From contig NZ_LMUQ01000064.1 of the NCBI RefSeq assembly GCF_009765865.1, forward strand, positions 106,401 to 168,936: a stretch of 62,536 nucleotides of DNA, given 5' to 3'. Under the pieces are notes generated by a model. That model saw only the letters and a list, made by a program, of their open reading frames with translations, searched no databases and was not told where the DNA came from. This document shows positions 27,689 through 36,840 of the stretch, piece after piece. A program made the position numbers and the translations under genes. The stretch comes from Acidisoma sp. L85. Its GTDB lineage: Bacteria; Pseudomonadota; Alphaproteobacteria; Acetobacterales; Acetobacteraceae. Position 1 is the first letter of the stretch. Every line of letters begins with the position of its first letter.

Positions 27689-29350
27689 TCAGCCGAAGGT
27701 GGCTTGCGACAGGAAAAGGCGGTTGGCGATTGGAGGAATACCGGTCAGGCCCTTCTTCACCGGCACAAGGTAATCGTAGAAATAGGCGAAGATGATCGGC
27801 GTCTCGTCGAGCAGCAGCGTTTGGATCTGCTTTGCGAGCACACGTTGACCGCCGAGGTCGGGTGCCTTGCCGTATTGGCCGACAAGCGCGTCATAGGTCG
27901 GGTTCTTGAAATGCGCCGCGTTCCAGGTGCCGTCGCTGAGCAGCGGCGCGCGCATGAAGACATTCGGCACGCCGCGATGACCATAATCCGTGATGCCCAG
28001 GGTGCTATCGAGCCAGTCGGATTTGCCGAAGACCGCCGTGCCGTAATAGGCGCTCTGATTCTCGACATTCAGTTTGATGTCAATGCCGACATGCTTCGCG
28101 AAGTCCTGGATCAGTACGGCGTAGTCCGGAATTTCGATATATTGCTCGGTTGTCAGCGTGACCTTGAAGCCCTTTGGAACACCGGCGGCAGCCAGCAATT
28201 GCTTCGCTTTGCCAAGATCCTGCTCGCGTTGCGGCAAGGAGTGATCGGTCATCGGAAAAGCGGGGGCAAAGGGGCTGTCATTGCCGACAACCGCCAGGCC
28301 ACGGAACAGTCCCTTGACCAGCTTCGCTCGGTTGAGCGTCAGCGCCAGAGCCTGCCGTACGCGCTTATCGGCGAAGGGGCCGACATCGCACCGCATATGA
28401 ACTTGCTCATGGCCGGAGCTGCGCTCGCGAATGATCTCGAAGCGTGGGTCGTTTAGAAGTGCCTGCCCGCCCGATACCGGGATCTGCGCCAGAACATCGA
28501 CCTCGCCGCCCTGCATCGCGAGAATCTGTGGTTGCAGATCCGCGTAGAAGGTGAACTCCGTGCGATCAGGCAGTGCCTTCGCGCCCCAATAATCCGGATT
28601 GCGTACAAAGGACGCGCCGACCCGTGCCTTGTATTTGTCGAGCTTGAACGGTCCTGTGCCATCCCAGTTGTTTTCGAAGTCGCCCTTGTAGCTCGCCGGG
28701 AGGATGACGCAGTTGTAGTTGTCCGAGGACACCACGTAGGGAAATGCGCCATACGGCGTGTCGAGATGGAAGGCGACCGTCAGGTCATCGACCTTCTTGC
28801 TATTGCCCGGTGACAGAATACCCTTGAACGCGGAAAGCGCATTGGATGCATTCTTCGGGTCGCAAAGACGATCGATGCTGGCGACGACGTCTTCGGCCTT
28901 CATCGTAGCACCGCTGTGGAACTTCACGCCGCTGCGCAGCTTGAACGTCCAGACGGAACCGTCCGAATTATGCGTCCAGCTCTCAGCGAGAACCGGCCGC
29001 AACGTGAAATCCGGCCGCAGGACCGTCAGGAACTCGCCGGTCTGGATGAGAAGTTCGAGACCGCCATTATCCGCGATCGTCACCGGATTGATCGAGGCCG
29101 CGGGTGTCGTCAGCCCGACACGGATCGTGCCGCCCGGCTTTCCCGCCGCTCGCGCTGCGCTGGGTTCCGCGAACATCCCATAGGCGGAGGCCACGCCACC
29201 GAGCAGCGGAAGAGATAGGCCAAGCAGGCTTCCCTGGCGCAGAAAAGTGCGGCGGTCGATGCGGCCCGACGCCAATTCATCAATCAGGTCGTTATCGATT
29301 GCGTCAAGCCGGCGGCGGAGTTTCTCGATCGAGTTTCTATCGGCTGCCAT
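27689..29350 (-). CDS. ABC transporter substrate-binding protein, peptide/nickel/opine family (SBP_bac_5)
   Basis: A 553-residue solute-binding protein of family 5 (DppA/OppA type). The N-terminus contains a Tat signal, DRRTFLRQGSLLGLSLPLLG, ending near SAARAAGKP, so it is exported folded. Family segments include GGTIRVGLTTPAASINPV, LAESWTHNSDGSVWTFKLR, GVKFHSGATMKAEDVVASID and the central WDGTGPFKLDKY. The upstream 34 residues before the Tat motif are charged and unusual. No permease or ATPase gene lies nearby, so the rest of the importer must be elsewhere. A candidate operator is centred 125 bases upstream. Confidence 0.9.
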   Translation of the reverse strand: MAADRNSIEKLRRRLDAIDNDLIDELASGRIDRRTFLRQGSLLGLSLPLLGGVASAYGMFAEPSAARAAGKPGGTIRVGLTTPAASINPVTIADNGGLELLIQTGEFLTVLRPDFTLRPVLAESWTHNSDGSVWTFKLRSGVKFHSGATMKAEDVVASIDRLCDPKNASNALSAFKGILSPGNSKKVDDLTVAFHLDTPYGAFPYVVSSDNYNCVILPASYKGDFENNWDGTGPFKLDKYKARVGASFVRNPDYWGAKALPDRTEFTFYADLQPQILAMQGGEVDVLAQIPVSGGQALLNDPRFEIIRERSSGHEQVHMRCDVGPFADKRVRQALALTLNRAKLVKGLFRGLAVVGNDSPFAPAFPMTDHSLPQREQDLGKAKQLLAAAGVPKGFKVTLTTEQYIEIPDYAVLIQDFAKHVGIDIKLNVENQSAYYGTAVFGKSDWLDSTLGITDYGHRGVPNVFMRAPLLSDGTWNAAHFKNPTYDALVGQYGKAPDLGGQRVLAKQIQTLLLDETPIIFAYFYDYLVPVKKGLTGIPPIANRLFLSQATFG

Positions 29351-29468
29351 GGTGGTCTCCTATTGGGAGGTGCGGCGATGCAGCTCCGTGGTGACGATGT
29401 ACAGGCGTCGAAGGGGCAGTTCCGTCGGCGCGGCTTGGCGCCTTCCAGCGGTTCCCGCATCAAACACG

Positions 29469-29482
29469 TTTGTTACAACAAA
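29469..29482. promoter_or_regulatory. Candidate operator TTTGTT-N2-AACAAA
   Basis: A perfect inverted repeat with 6-base arms around AC, in an AT-richer patch of the 291-base gap between the DAO-type oxidase gene and the binding-protein gene. The spacing and TTGTnnnACAA-like core recall GntR-family operators. It is about 119 bases upstream of the binding-protein start. No GntR gene is in the window. Confidence 0.4.
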
Positions 29483-29641
29483 TGTAATGCAGGAAATGGG
29501 CCACGGTTTACGAAATATGGCGAACTCCACATACAAGAGAGAAACTTCTGAGGAACGCGGAACGGGAAAACTACGCTACTCAACCCAGGGTTTAAGACCA
29601 AGAATTCCGGTCGGCGGCTGAAGAAAGCAAGCCCCGGCTAT

Positions 29642-30799
29642 TCACCCGGTTACTGTCTCGCGCCAGCCCTGCAAGCTTTGCCAATCGGCTTCCAATCGTC
29701 GGAAGCGTGAGAGGGAGAAGCTGGAAATATCGGCAAACCCGCAGGCGCCGCGCAAAACAAGATCGCAAATAGCGCGCCCCGATGCCGGAGAAAGCCCGAA
29801 GCCGATGCTCGACAATGTCGCGATCACGACATTCCCGGTCGCCTCCGGCTTGTCCAGTATCGGCCGCCCATCAGGTGTGTTCTCGATAATGCCGGCCCAG
29901 CTTCGAATGATCCGGGCATGTGCCGCTCGTGGAAACATCCGGGCCAGGCGCCCCGCGATATTCGCCATCAATGGCGTACTGGATGGCGGACCGGCAGCCT
30001 CGCCGAATTCAATCCATTCGTGTGGTCCGCCCCCATAGGCGAGGTTGCCACGCAGGGTTTGCCGCCCATACAGGCCGTTGCCGTCAACGCCGCCAATCGG
30101 CATCAGCGGCAGCGGCTCGGTCACGATCATCTCGGCTCTAGCGGCAACCATGGGCACATCGAGATCCAGCATTGCCGCAAGCCGCCCGGTTGCCGGGCCT
30201 GCTGCGATGACGACCTGATCGCATTCGATCTCGCCCTGGTCAGTCATCACACCAATCACGCGGCCTCCGGCGCGCCGAAAACCCCGCACGCTGGTATGCT
30301 GCATGACCCGCCCGCCGAGATCCTGCATCGCCCAGGCATAGGCTTGAACCGTGCGGTGCGGATTAGCATGACCGCCGAAGTCGTAGAAATAACCGCCGAC
30401 CGCATCCTCACCGGCAAGCGGCACCATCTCGAGAACCTCTCGCGCATCGAGAAGGGTCGAGGCGAAGCCCTGTCGTGCGGCGTTGCGAACGGCGCGTCCG
30501 TAAAGCTCAAGCTGGTGCTCGTCATAGGCGATGCGAATCCGCTTTGCCTGGAATTCAGTCGGATAACCGAGCAGCCCATCCATTTGCGGCCATAGTCGCT
30601 GCTCCTCGACAAAGAGCGGGCTGAAATGATGCGAGCAGCCTCCGCCGTTGCGTCCCGACGCGCCCCATCCGATGATGCCGCGATCCAGCACAACAACATC
30701 CACACCTTCGCGCGCCAGCCACCAGCCCGCGCTCAAACCCGTCGCACCACCGCCGATCACCGCAACAGTCGCGCCGCGCGGAGACTGGGACAGGCTCAT
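29642..30799 (-). CDS. FAD-dependent amine/amino-acid oxidase, DAO family (opine-oxidase beta-subunit-like)
   Basis: A 385-residue flavoprotein of the DAO family. The FAD motif is VIGGGATGLSAGWWLAREG (about residues 14-32), followed by GASGRNGGGCSHHFSP where the flavin is usually contacted, and a C-terminal GNVVIATLSSIGFGLSPASG. The paired order with an upstream gene for a pyridine-nucleotide-type FAD protein matches the subunit pairs OoxA/OoxB, NoxA/NoxB (opine oxidases) and HcnB/HcnC. Its ATG overlaps the stop of that gene as ATGA, so equal subunit synthesis is likely. The expected reaction is oxidation of a secondary amine or amino acid; substrate unknown. Confidence 0.85.
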   Translation of the reverse strand: MSLSQSPRGATVAVIGGGATGLSAGWWLAREGVDVVVLDRGIIGWGASGRNGGGCSHHFSPLFVEEQRLWPQMDGLLGYPTEFQAKRIRIAYDEHQLELYGRAVRNAARQGFASTLLDAREVLEMVPLAGEDAVGGYFYDFGGHANPHRTVQAYAWAMQDLGGRVMQHTSVRGFRRAGGRVIGVMTDQGEIECDQVVIAAGPATGRLAAMLDLDVPMVAARAEMIVTEPLPLMPIGGVDGNGLYGRQTLRGNLAYGGGPHEWIEFGEAAGPPSSTPLMANIAGRLARMFPRAAHARIIRSWAGIIENTPDGRPILDKPEATGNVVIATLSSIGFGLSPASGRAICDLVLRGACGFADISSFSLSRFRRLEADWQSLQGWRETVTG

Positions 30800-32421
30800 T
30801 CGCTTGCCACCTCCGCATCCTGATCGCGTTCTCCTGCGGTGTAAGTTTCAGGCACATCCCAATACGGAACATATTGGGACGGCATGCCAAACCATGTGTC
30901 CCAGTGCTCTGCCATGGCAGCAGATTCGGAAGAGGCGAGCGCGGCGAGGTTCAGCCGCATAGGGCGAACGGGCGCGCGATGGGTCGCGGCGGGGATGCTC
31001 TCCAAAGGAACATTGGCCGCCAGAGCAAGAAGTGCGGCAACTTGTTCGCGGCATCGCCGTCCCTGGCAAACACCCATCCCCGCGCGCGTCAATCGCTTGA
31101 CCTGATCAGGATGCGGCGGCGAGTCGCCGAGCAGGCTGTGGAGGTCGCGCCGATTCCGCCGCACCGGATCCGCCTCACTCGCAGGCGGCAGGTCCTCCCA
31201 TCCGAGATAGCGCGGCGGCCGGACTTCGAGAATTTCATGCGCCGTCACTTCCTCGCATTGGCATACGTGGGCGGCGCCTTCGGAGTCGATCACCGCGGCC
31301 TGTACCCAGCGAAGACGATACTCGCCGAAATCGGGGGTTGGGCCGCCGCTAGTCTCCGCCTGCACCTGTTCTGTCTGAGATGCGGCGCGGCGCCCTTCCG
31401 CGCGGGCGATCTCGGGATCAAGCGTTTTCGCGGCCCAGATGCCGGCGCAGTCGCCAACCGCGAAGATGCCAACTTTGGTCGTGCGCTGCGCGCCATCCAA
31501 AACCGGAACGACACCACCTCGTCCGCCGTCGAAAACCGTTTGGCAGCCTACGGAATCGAGCAACTCGATGACCGGAACAGCGCCGACGCCGAGCAGCACC
31601 GTATCGCAAGCAATCGTCAGCTCGGCGCCATCGGAATCACTCGCGCGCCACGGAGAAGCGATCACCGCCTCGACGGATTCCTGTGCACCCACCGCTTCGC
31701 GCGGCACATAGCCAAACAGCCCCCGCGTTCCGCCAGCCGCCAACTGCGCCCACAAAACTGGCGATCCGAGTGGCTCGAAGACGTGGTCAATGACCGCGGC
31801 GATCTCGACCCCCGCATCACGCAGTTCGAGCGCGGACTGCAATGCCTCGGTGCTGCTTCCCAGCACCACTGCCCGGCGTGCCTGTAAGGCGCCATAGCGT
31901 TTCGCCAACCGAACGGCGGCCGTGATGCCAACAACGCCGTTCTTCTCCCATCCGGCGAAGGAGAGGCCCATATCGCGCCGGCCCGCCGCGACGATGATCT
32001 GCTCCGCGCCGACCATCCAGGACCGATCGCCATCCATCAGCCCCGCGACGGGTCCAGGCAGCCAGCCAACATCGGGTCCAGGCGCATAGACCCCCCAGCA
32101 TGTTGTGCCGAGGCGAATATCGATGCCGGCGTCGAAAGCCTCGCTGAATGCCGGTTCGCTCTCGACGACGGCTTCAAGCATTGCATTGCGGTTGCGCACG
32201 GCATTCGTCATGCCGCCACCAAAATGCAGCGGAACATTCTCGCCCATCGTCTCGGCACTCAATGGATTCTCATCAACGAGGATGACGGACCGCCCGAGGC
32301 TAGCCGCCTGAAGCGCCGCCGCGAGACCGGCGGGCCCTGCTCCGATAATCAGAACCTGCGTTCGCTCATGCACCGGAAGATCGGTGCCCGCGATCGATTT
32401 CGGGTCAGGCCGAAAAGGCAT
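30796..32421 (-). CDS. NAD(P)/FAD-dependent oxidoreductase with BFD-like [2Fe-2S] domain (opine-oxidase alpha-subunit-like)
   Basis: A 541-residue flavoprotein with two Rossmann parts: LIIGAGPAGLAAALQAASLG near the start and AVVLGSSTEALQSALELRDAG in the middle, plus IFAVGDCAG before the Fe-S domain. The C-terminal third has a BFD-like cluster pattern, CQCEEV ... GVCQGRRC, expected to hold [2Fe-2S]. This architecture is that of OoxA/NoxA/HcnB. An in-frame ATG at 32439 exists, but ATG 32421 is preferred because AGGAGG lies five bases before it. It overlaps the DAO-type gene by four bases. No separate ferredoxin-like small subunit is encoded nearby. Confidence 0.87.
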   Translation of the reverse strand: MPFRPDPKSIAGTDLPVHERTQVLIIGAGPAGLAAALQAASLGRSVILVDENPLSAETMGENVPLHFGGGMTNAVRNRNAMLEAVVESEPAFSEAFDAGIDIRLGTTCWGVYAPGPDVGWLPGPVAGLMDGDRSWMVGAEQIIVAAGRRDMGLSFAGWEKNGVVGITAAVRLAKRYGALQARRAVVLGSSTEALQSALELRDAGVEIAAVIDHVFEPLGSPVLWAQLAAGGTRGLFGYVPREAVGAQESVEAVIASPWRASDSDGAELTIACDTVLLGVGAVPVIELLDSVGCQTVFDGGRGGVVPVLDGAQRTTKVGIFAVGDCAGIWAAKTLDPEIARAEGRRAASQTEQVQAETSGGPTPDFGEYRLRWVQAAVIDSEGAAHVCQCEEVTAHEILEVRPPRYLGWEDLPPASEADPVRRNRRDLHSLLGDSPPHPDQVKRLTRAGMGVCQGRRCREQVAALLALAANVPLESIPAATHRAPVRPMRLNLAALASSESAAMAEHWDTWFGMPSQYVPYWDVPETYTAGERDQDAEVASE

Positions 32422-32454
32422 ATCGCCTCCTGATCGCAAACAATGAAGGAGGCG

Positions 32455-33420
32455 TCACGGCAGTGCCCTTTGCGGCAAAGGCGGCGATCGCGACAGCGGG
32501 ATCGCACTTCCTGCCGCGAGTGAGGTCTCTCGGGCACGCGTCGCCTTTCCGGCGGGGCGCGTTGCCTCGGAACTCGGGGTGCGGCCGAACATGGCGCGAT
32601 AGGCATGGGCGAAATGGCTCGCATTCGCGAAGCCTGTCGCCAGCGCGACCTCCACCATGGGCATCGGCGTCTGACGCAGCAGCATCCGGGCATGTTCGAG
32701 ACGCAGCCTTAGATAATAGGCGGCGGGCGTGACGCCGAAATGCCTGCGGAAGAGCCGCTCGACCTGGCGCAGGGAAACGCCCGCGACTGCTGACAGTTCC
32801 GCGCCCGTCCCCGGCTGTTCGAGATAGGCGTCCATATAGGCGAGGACTCGCAGGAGAGCCGGGTTTCTGACACCGAAACGCTCCGAAGCGGACATGCGTT
32901 GCGGATGTCCACCTTCACGCACTTCGGTTTGCATGAACCAGTCACTCACCGCCATGGCGAGCGCGCTGCCATGTTCGTGGGCAATCAGTGCATGCATCAT
33001 GTCCAGCGGCGCCGCTCCACCCGAGCAGGTGAGCCGATCGCGATCAATCTCGAACAGACATTTGCGCAAGTTGAGGTCGGGAAATTCCTCGTTGAATCCG
33101 GCCGACAATTCCCAATGCAGCGTGAAGCGATAGCCGTTCAGCAGCCCTGCGCGAGCGAGAATGTACGGACCAGCCGAAACCCCGCCCATCCGAACGCCTT
33201 GCCGCGCCAGCACCGCCAAACGCCGCAGAGTTGTGGGATCGCGAAAGCTCATGGCCGAGGCACCCGCGCAGACAATCAACCAGTCGAGGTCGCGCGAAGA
33301 CGCCCAGTCGAGATCGGGCGTCACCGTCAGGCCGTTCGACGCCTCGACCGGCGTTCCTTCCGGTGTCAGGTGATGCCATTCATAGAGCGGGTGTTCCGCG
33401 ATGGCGTTGGCGGCGCGCAA
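32455..33420 (-). CDS. GlxA-type transcriptional regulator (DJ-1/PfpI domain plus AraC HTH); start uncertain
   Basis: A regulator with an N-terminal DJ-1/PfpI-like (class I amidotransferase) domain and a C-terminal AraC-type DNA-binding domain: LSAVAGVSLRQVERLFRRHFG and VALATGFANASHFAHAYRAMFG are the two helix-turn-helix segments. Such regulators often control arginine, betaine or carnitine catabolism. The given start is TTG 33420, but the conserved family N-terminus (RIGFLLIPGFALLPYASA) is encoded upstream in the same frame to about 33500, with no ATG, GTG or TTG before the stop at 33568. A non-canonical start, a frameshift or a sequencing error is likely. It probably controls the adjacent catabolic genes. 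Confidence 0.8.
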   Translation of the reverse strand: MRAANAIAEHPLYEWHHLTPEGTPVEASNGLTVTPDLDWASSRDLDWLIVCAGASAMSFRDPTTLRRLAVLARQGVRMGGVSAGPYILARAGLLNGYRFTLHWELSAGFNEEFPDLNLRKCLFEIDRDRLTCSGGAAPLDMMHALIAHEHGSALAMAVSDWFMQTEVREGGHPQRMSASERFGVRNPALLRVLAYMDAYLEQPGTGAELSAVAGVSLRQVERLFRRHFGVTPAAYYLRLRLEHARMLLRQTPMPMVEVALATGFANASHFAHAYRAMFGRTPSSEATRPAGKATRARETSLAAGSAIPLSRSPPLPQRALP

Positions 33421-33512
33421 CGGCTCAATCGCGGAAGCGTAAGGCAGCAGCGCGAAGCCGGGGATCAGCAGAAAGCCGATCCGCGTGGTGCGCTCCGATC
33501 TGGCGGGGGCGA

Positions 33513-34793
33513 TTATGAAGACCGCCCGTCGCGATTGGGCGACCGGGAAAGGCCATCGAGATGATGGTCAAGCTTCTCGCAATACCAATCGACGAATTTC
33601 AGCACGCCCGCTTCCAGGGAGGGCGAATAGGGGCCCGGCCGATAGCCGCTCGATCGGACGCCGGCTTGGTTGCGTTCGACCAGCGCCTTGTCCTGATCAT
33701 TGGTGATCGTCCAGACCTTCAGAAGATTGCTGAGGTCGTAGTCGCGGCCTTCGACGGCGTCCGCATCGACCAGCCACTTGGTCGTCACCAGCGTCTCCTC
33801 GGGGCCGAGCGGAAGCATGCGGATCAGCACTGTGTAGTCGTTCAGGCAATGGTTGAAGGTCGAGGGGTAATGGACCCAGCGCAGCGAACCATAAGCATCC
33901 GCCGGCGCCTGGCCGAGTGGACGGCCAACCGCGATCTTGCCGTCCATCGTCATGGACCGGGCATCGCCGGTGAGCGGCAGGCGGACGGCCCGGTGGGTTG
34001 GCCCCTCGCTGACGCTCGGCCCGAATCCCGCGGTTTCCCACTTGTCCCAATAGGACCTGATATTCGTCGCCTGATCCGGATTGGCGAAATCGTAGATGTC
34101 GAGGAACGTCAGCATCAGCTCGTCATGGCCGGTGGCGCAGTGATAGCACTCGCGAGAGTTCTCCATCACCATTTTCCAGTTGCCGTATTCGACAAGATCG
34201 GCCTCGAACGCCACCTTCGCGTGTTCGAGTGCGTGTGGCGCAAGCTGTTGGGTCAGCGCCTCCTGATAGGGCGCGAAATCCGGCGGATCGTCGGCGAGGC
34301 AAACATAGATCGTGCCGCCGACCGTCCGGACATGCACGCTGACAAGGGGAAACTCCTCGGGGTTGAAGTCTTCCGGCATGTGTTTGGCGTGGGCGAGGGT
34401 GCCATCCAGCCGGTAGGTCCAGCGGTGATAGGGGCAGATGAGCGCCGGTGTATGTCCTTTGGCGGCATCGCAGAGCTTGAAGCCACGATGACGGCAGGTG
34501 TTGAAGAACGCGCGCACCTCACCTTTGCGGTCGCGCAACACGATGATCGGGCTGTTGCCGATGGTGACCGTGAGGAAATTGCCAGGTTTCGGGATCTCGC
34601 AGAGAGCGCCGACGAAGATCCACTCGCGTTCGAAGATCGCCGCGATGTCGAGGGCATAGATGTCAGGGTCGGTGTAGAAGGCGCCCGGCAAGCCATGGCG
34701 CGGGCGCCGTGCACGGAGCAGATCGCGCACCGAGGCGGCACCTCCGGCGAATGTCTGTCGTTCCAAGGTTGCGCTGGTGGAGATCATGGGCAT
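33513..34793 (-). CDS. Rieske non-heme iron oxygenase, alpha subunit (GbcA/Stc2-like)
   Basis: A 426-residue ring-hydroxylating-type oxygenase subunit. The Rieske [2Fe-2S] motif is CRHRGFKLCD...CPYHRWTY, and the mononuclear iron site lies in ENSRECYHCATGHDE. The overall pattern (GAFYTDPDIYALDIAAIFEREW; ICPYHRWTYRLDGTL) resembles oxygenases that N-demethylate glycine betaine or stachydrine (proline betaine), not aromatic dioxygenases. An in-frame TTG at 34826 exists; ATG 34793 (or 34787) is preferred. No reductase partner gene (GbcB type) is adjacent. It is divergent from the D-2-hydroxyacid dehydrogenase with about 32 bases between starts. Confidence 0.85.
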   Translation of the reverse strand: MPMISTSATLERQTFAGGAASVRDLLRARRPRHGLPGAFYTDPDIYALDIAAIFEREWIFVGALCEIPKPGNFLTVTIGNSPIIVLRDRKGEVRAFFNTCRHRGFKLCDAAKGHTPALICPYHRWTYRLDGTLAHAKHMPEDFNPEEFPLVSVHVRTVGGTIYVCLADDPPDFAPYQEALTQQLAPHALEHAKVAFEADLVEYGNWKMVMENSRECYHCATGHDELMLTFLDIYDFANPDQATNIRSYWDKWETAGFGPSVSEGPTHRAVRLPLTGDARSMTMDGKIAVGRPLGQAPADAYGSLRWVHYPSTFNHCLNDYTVLIRMLPLGPEETLVTTKWLVDADAVEGRDYDLSNLLKVWTITNDQDKALVERNQAGVRSSGYRPGPYSPSLEAGVLKFVDWYCEKLDHHLDGLSRSPNRDGRSS

Positions 34794-34825
34794 TTCTTGC
34801 CGTCGTGCTGAGAGAGTGTTGACCA

Positions 34826-35728
34826 ATGAAACTCGCCTTCCCCGATTGCAGCGCGGAGATGGCTGCCGCTTTCGATCCGGAGATCCGCGCCCTGCTTCCG
34901 ACGCTGGATGTGCGGCTTGCCGAGCCTGGCGCGGAAGGATTGGTGGCGGCTGCGCAAGGCTGCGCCGGCCTCGTTCTGTTGCGGACTAAAGTCGACGCCC
35001 GCACTCTCGCGGCATTGCCGGATCTGCGCGTGATTTCCTACCTCAGCACCGGCGTCGGAAGCTGGGTGGATCTCGCGGCGGCGCAGGCGCGCGGCATCGC
35101 CGTGCATCGTGTGAAGGGTTATGGCGACGGTTCGGTGGCCGAGCACGCGCTTGGCCTGATCTTCGCGGCGCGGCGCGGTATAGCCGCCATGGATCGCGGC
35201 ATGCGGGCCGGCCAATGGGCGCCACAACTCGGCCGGGACATCGCCGGAGCACGTCTGGGCGTTCTGGGGCTTGGCGGCGTCGGCCGTGCCCTGGCGGTTC
35301 TGGGCAAGGCGGTGGGCTGCGAGGTCGTTGGCTGGAATCGCTCGCCGCCGCCTGATGCGCCCTGCACCTTGCTGGAGTTCGACGAAGTATTGGCGACGTC
35401 CGATATCGTCTCGCTGCATCTCGGGCTGGATGAATCGACCCGTGGCATCATTAATCGCCAGCGGATTGCTTTGCTGAAAAGTGGTGCGGTCCTGGTGAAC
35501 ACGGCGCGCGGCGGCTTGGTGGATGAGGAAGCGCTTGTGGCCCGCTTGAGAAAAGGCGACCTGCATGCGGGCCTCGATGTTTTCGCGCAGGAGCCGCTGC
35601 CGCCGGGTCATGTTCTGACCACCCTCGACAGCGTCACGCTGTCCCCCCACGCCGCATGGTTCACGGTGGAGGCGACGCGCCGTCTGTTGCGCGCGGGCAT
35701 CGTCTCGCTGCGAGACGCCCTGAGCTGA
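34826..35728 (+). CDS. D-isomer-specific 2-hydroxyacid dehydrogenase family protein
   Basis: A 300-residue NAD-dependent dehydrogenase of the D-2-hydroxyacid family, reducing a 2-oxoacid or oxidising a D-2-hydroxyacid. The nucleotide motif GVLGLGGVGRALAVLGKAVG and the family residues are seen: Arg in VNTARGGLVDEEAL, Glu in DVFAQEPLPPGHVL, and His in LSPHAAWFT. The N-terminal catalytic domain is short, so the protein is 10-20 residues below usual length. It is the only plus-strand gene in this block and converges with the PuuE-like gene. Confidence 0.88.
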   Translation: MKLAFPDCSAEMAAAFDPEIRALLPTLDVRLAEPGAEGLVAAAQGCAGLVLLRTKVDARTLAALPDLRVISYLSTGVGSWVDLAAAQARGIAVHRVKGYGDGSVAEHALGLIFAARRGIAAMDRGMRAGQWAPQLGRDIAGARLGVLGLGGVGRALAVLGKAVGCEVVGWNRSPPPDAPCTLLEFDEVLATSDIVSLHLGLDESTRGIINRQRIALLKSGAVLVNTARGGLVDEEALVARLRKGDLHAGLDVFAQEPLPPGHVLTTLDSVTLSPHAAWFTVEATRRLLRAGIVSLRDALS

Positions 35729-35873
35729 GGGACCCGCAGAGTAAAGGGACCGGTCGCCAAGGGATACTGTGCCGAGGCGACTGTTTCAGGCGCAACGAAA
35801 TCCACTGATGCCGTGCTCCGATGCAGGGGAAAGACTGCCCCTCATCAAAGCACCGTGTTGTCGTAAATACGAC

Positions 35874-36812
35874 CTAAACTTGCGTCTGGCCGACGGAGTG
35901 GGCCGGGTGACGGGCGATCCAGTGCCGCGCGATGGAGGAGCGGTCGCACAGCCAGACGCCGTCGTGGGTCTGGATATGATCGAGTAGCCGCGCCAGCGCG
36001 CCAATCCGGCCGGGGCGGCCGATGATCCTGGCGTGTAGGCCGATCGACATCATGCGCGGGCGGCCCTCGGCGCCTTGGCGATACAGCCAATCGAAAGCGT
36101 CGCGGCAATAGGTGAAGAAGTCGTCGCCCGTGCTGAAATCAGCGCCGCGCGGCAGGCGGCTGTCATTGTTGTCGAGGCTGTAAGGGACGATCAGATGCGC
36201 GCGGCCATCCACCTTTGTCCAATAGGGAAGATCGTCGTTATAGGCGTCGCTGTCGTAGAGGAAACCGCCAGCCTCCACGACCAGCCGACGGGTATTGGGG
36301 CCAGGCCGGCCGGTGTACCAGCCAAGCGGCCGGCGCCCGATCATGCGGGTTATGACCTCGATATTGCGGGCGATATCCGCGCGCTCGACTTCCTCCGGGA
36401 CCTGCTGGTAGTCGATCCAGCGCTGCCCGTGGCAGGCGACTTCCAGGCCGCTGGCGGCGATCTCGGCGGCCGCATCGGGGTTGCGTTCAAGCGCCATGCC
36501 GACGCCGTAAATCGTCGCATCGACGCCGCGCTCGCGGAACAGGCGCATGATCTCCCAGAAACCCACGCGGCTGCCGTATTCGAACATGGATTCGACGTTG
36601 AGATCGCGCAGTCCTTGCAGGGGAGGGACCGCGCCGAGATCGGTGAGCACATATTCCGAATGCGGGTCGCCGTGCAGCACCGAGTACTCGCCGCCTTCCT
36701 CGTAGTTCAGCACGATGGAGACTGCGATCTTGGCGTCATTCGGCCAGCGCGGATGTGGCGGGCGGCCGCCATAGCCGAGGAGATCGCGAGGATAGGGTTC
36801 GGCTGAGATCAT
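35874..36812 (-). CDS. PuuE-type allantoinase/polysaccharide deacetylase family protein
   Basis: A 312-residue member of the carbohydrate esterase 4 fold, in the PuuE branch that hydrolyses allantoin to allantoate without the metal centre of classic allantoinases. Strong family segments: YPRDLLGYGGRPPHPRWP, VLNYEEGGEYSVLHGD, ESMFEYGSRVGFWEIMRLF, GWYTGRPGPNTRRLVVE, GGFLYDSDAYNDDLPYW. A longer open frame begins at 36953 inside the next gene, but ATG 36812 gives the standard N-terminus. With the M20 amidohydrolase 1 kb away it could form an allantoin or other cyclic-ureide degradation pair. Confidence 0.88.
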   Translation of the reverse strand: MISAEPYPRDLLGYGGRPPHPRWPNDAKIAVSIVLNYEEGGEYSVLHGDPHSEYVLTDLGAVPPLQGLRDLNVESMFEYGSRVGFWEIMRLFRERGVDATIYGVGMALERNPDAAAEIAASGLEVACHGQRWIDYQQVPEEVERADIARNIEVITRMIGRRPLGWYTGRPGPNTRRLVVEAGGFLYDSDAYNDDLPYWTKVDGRAHLIVPYSLDNNDSRLPRGADFSTGDDFFTYCRDAFDWLYRQGAEGRPRMMSIGLHARIIGRPGRIGALARLLDHIQTHDGVWLCDRSSIARHWIARHPAHSVGQTQV

Positions 36813-36840
36813 TGCTGTGCCCGAGTCATTCGATGCTCTG

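Noticed and set aside
29580-29608. A possible lone tail of the cloverleaf repeat (GGGTTTAAGACCAAG)
   Set aside because: The match is partial and no hairpin core is next to it.
35858-35871. Inverted repeat GTCGTA-AA-TACGAC beyond the PuuE-like gene
   Set aside because: It is short, lies between convergent stop codons, and has no T run; it could be chance.
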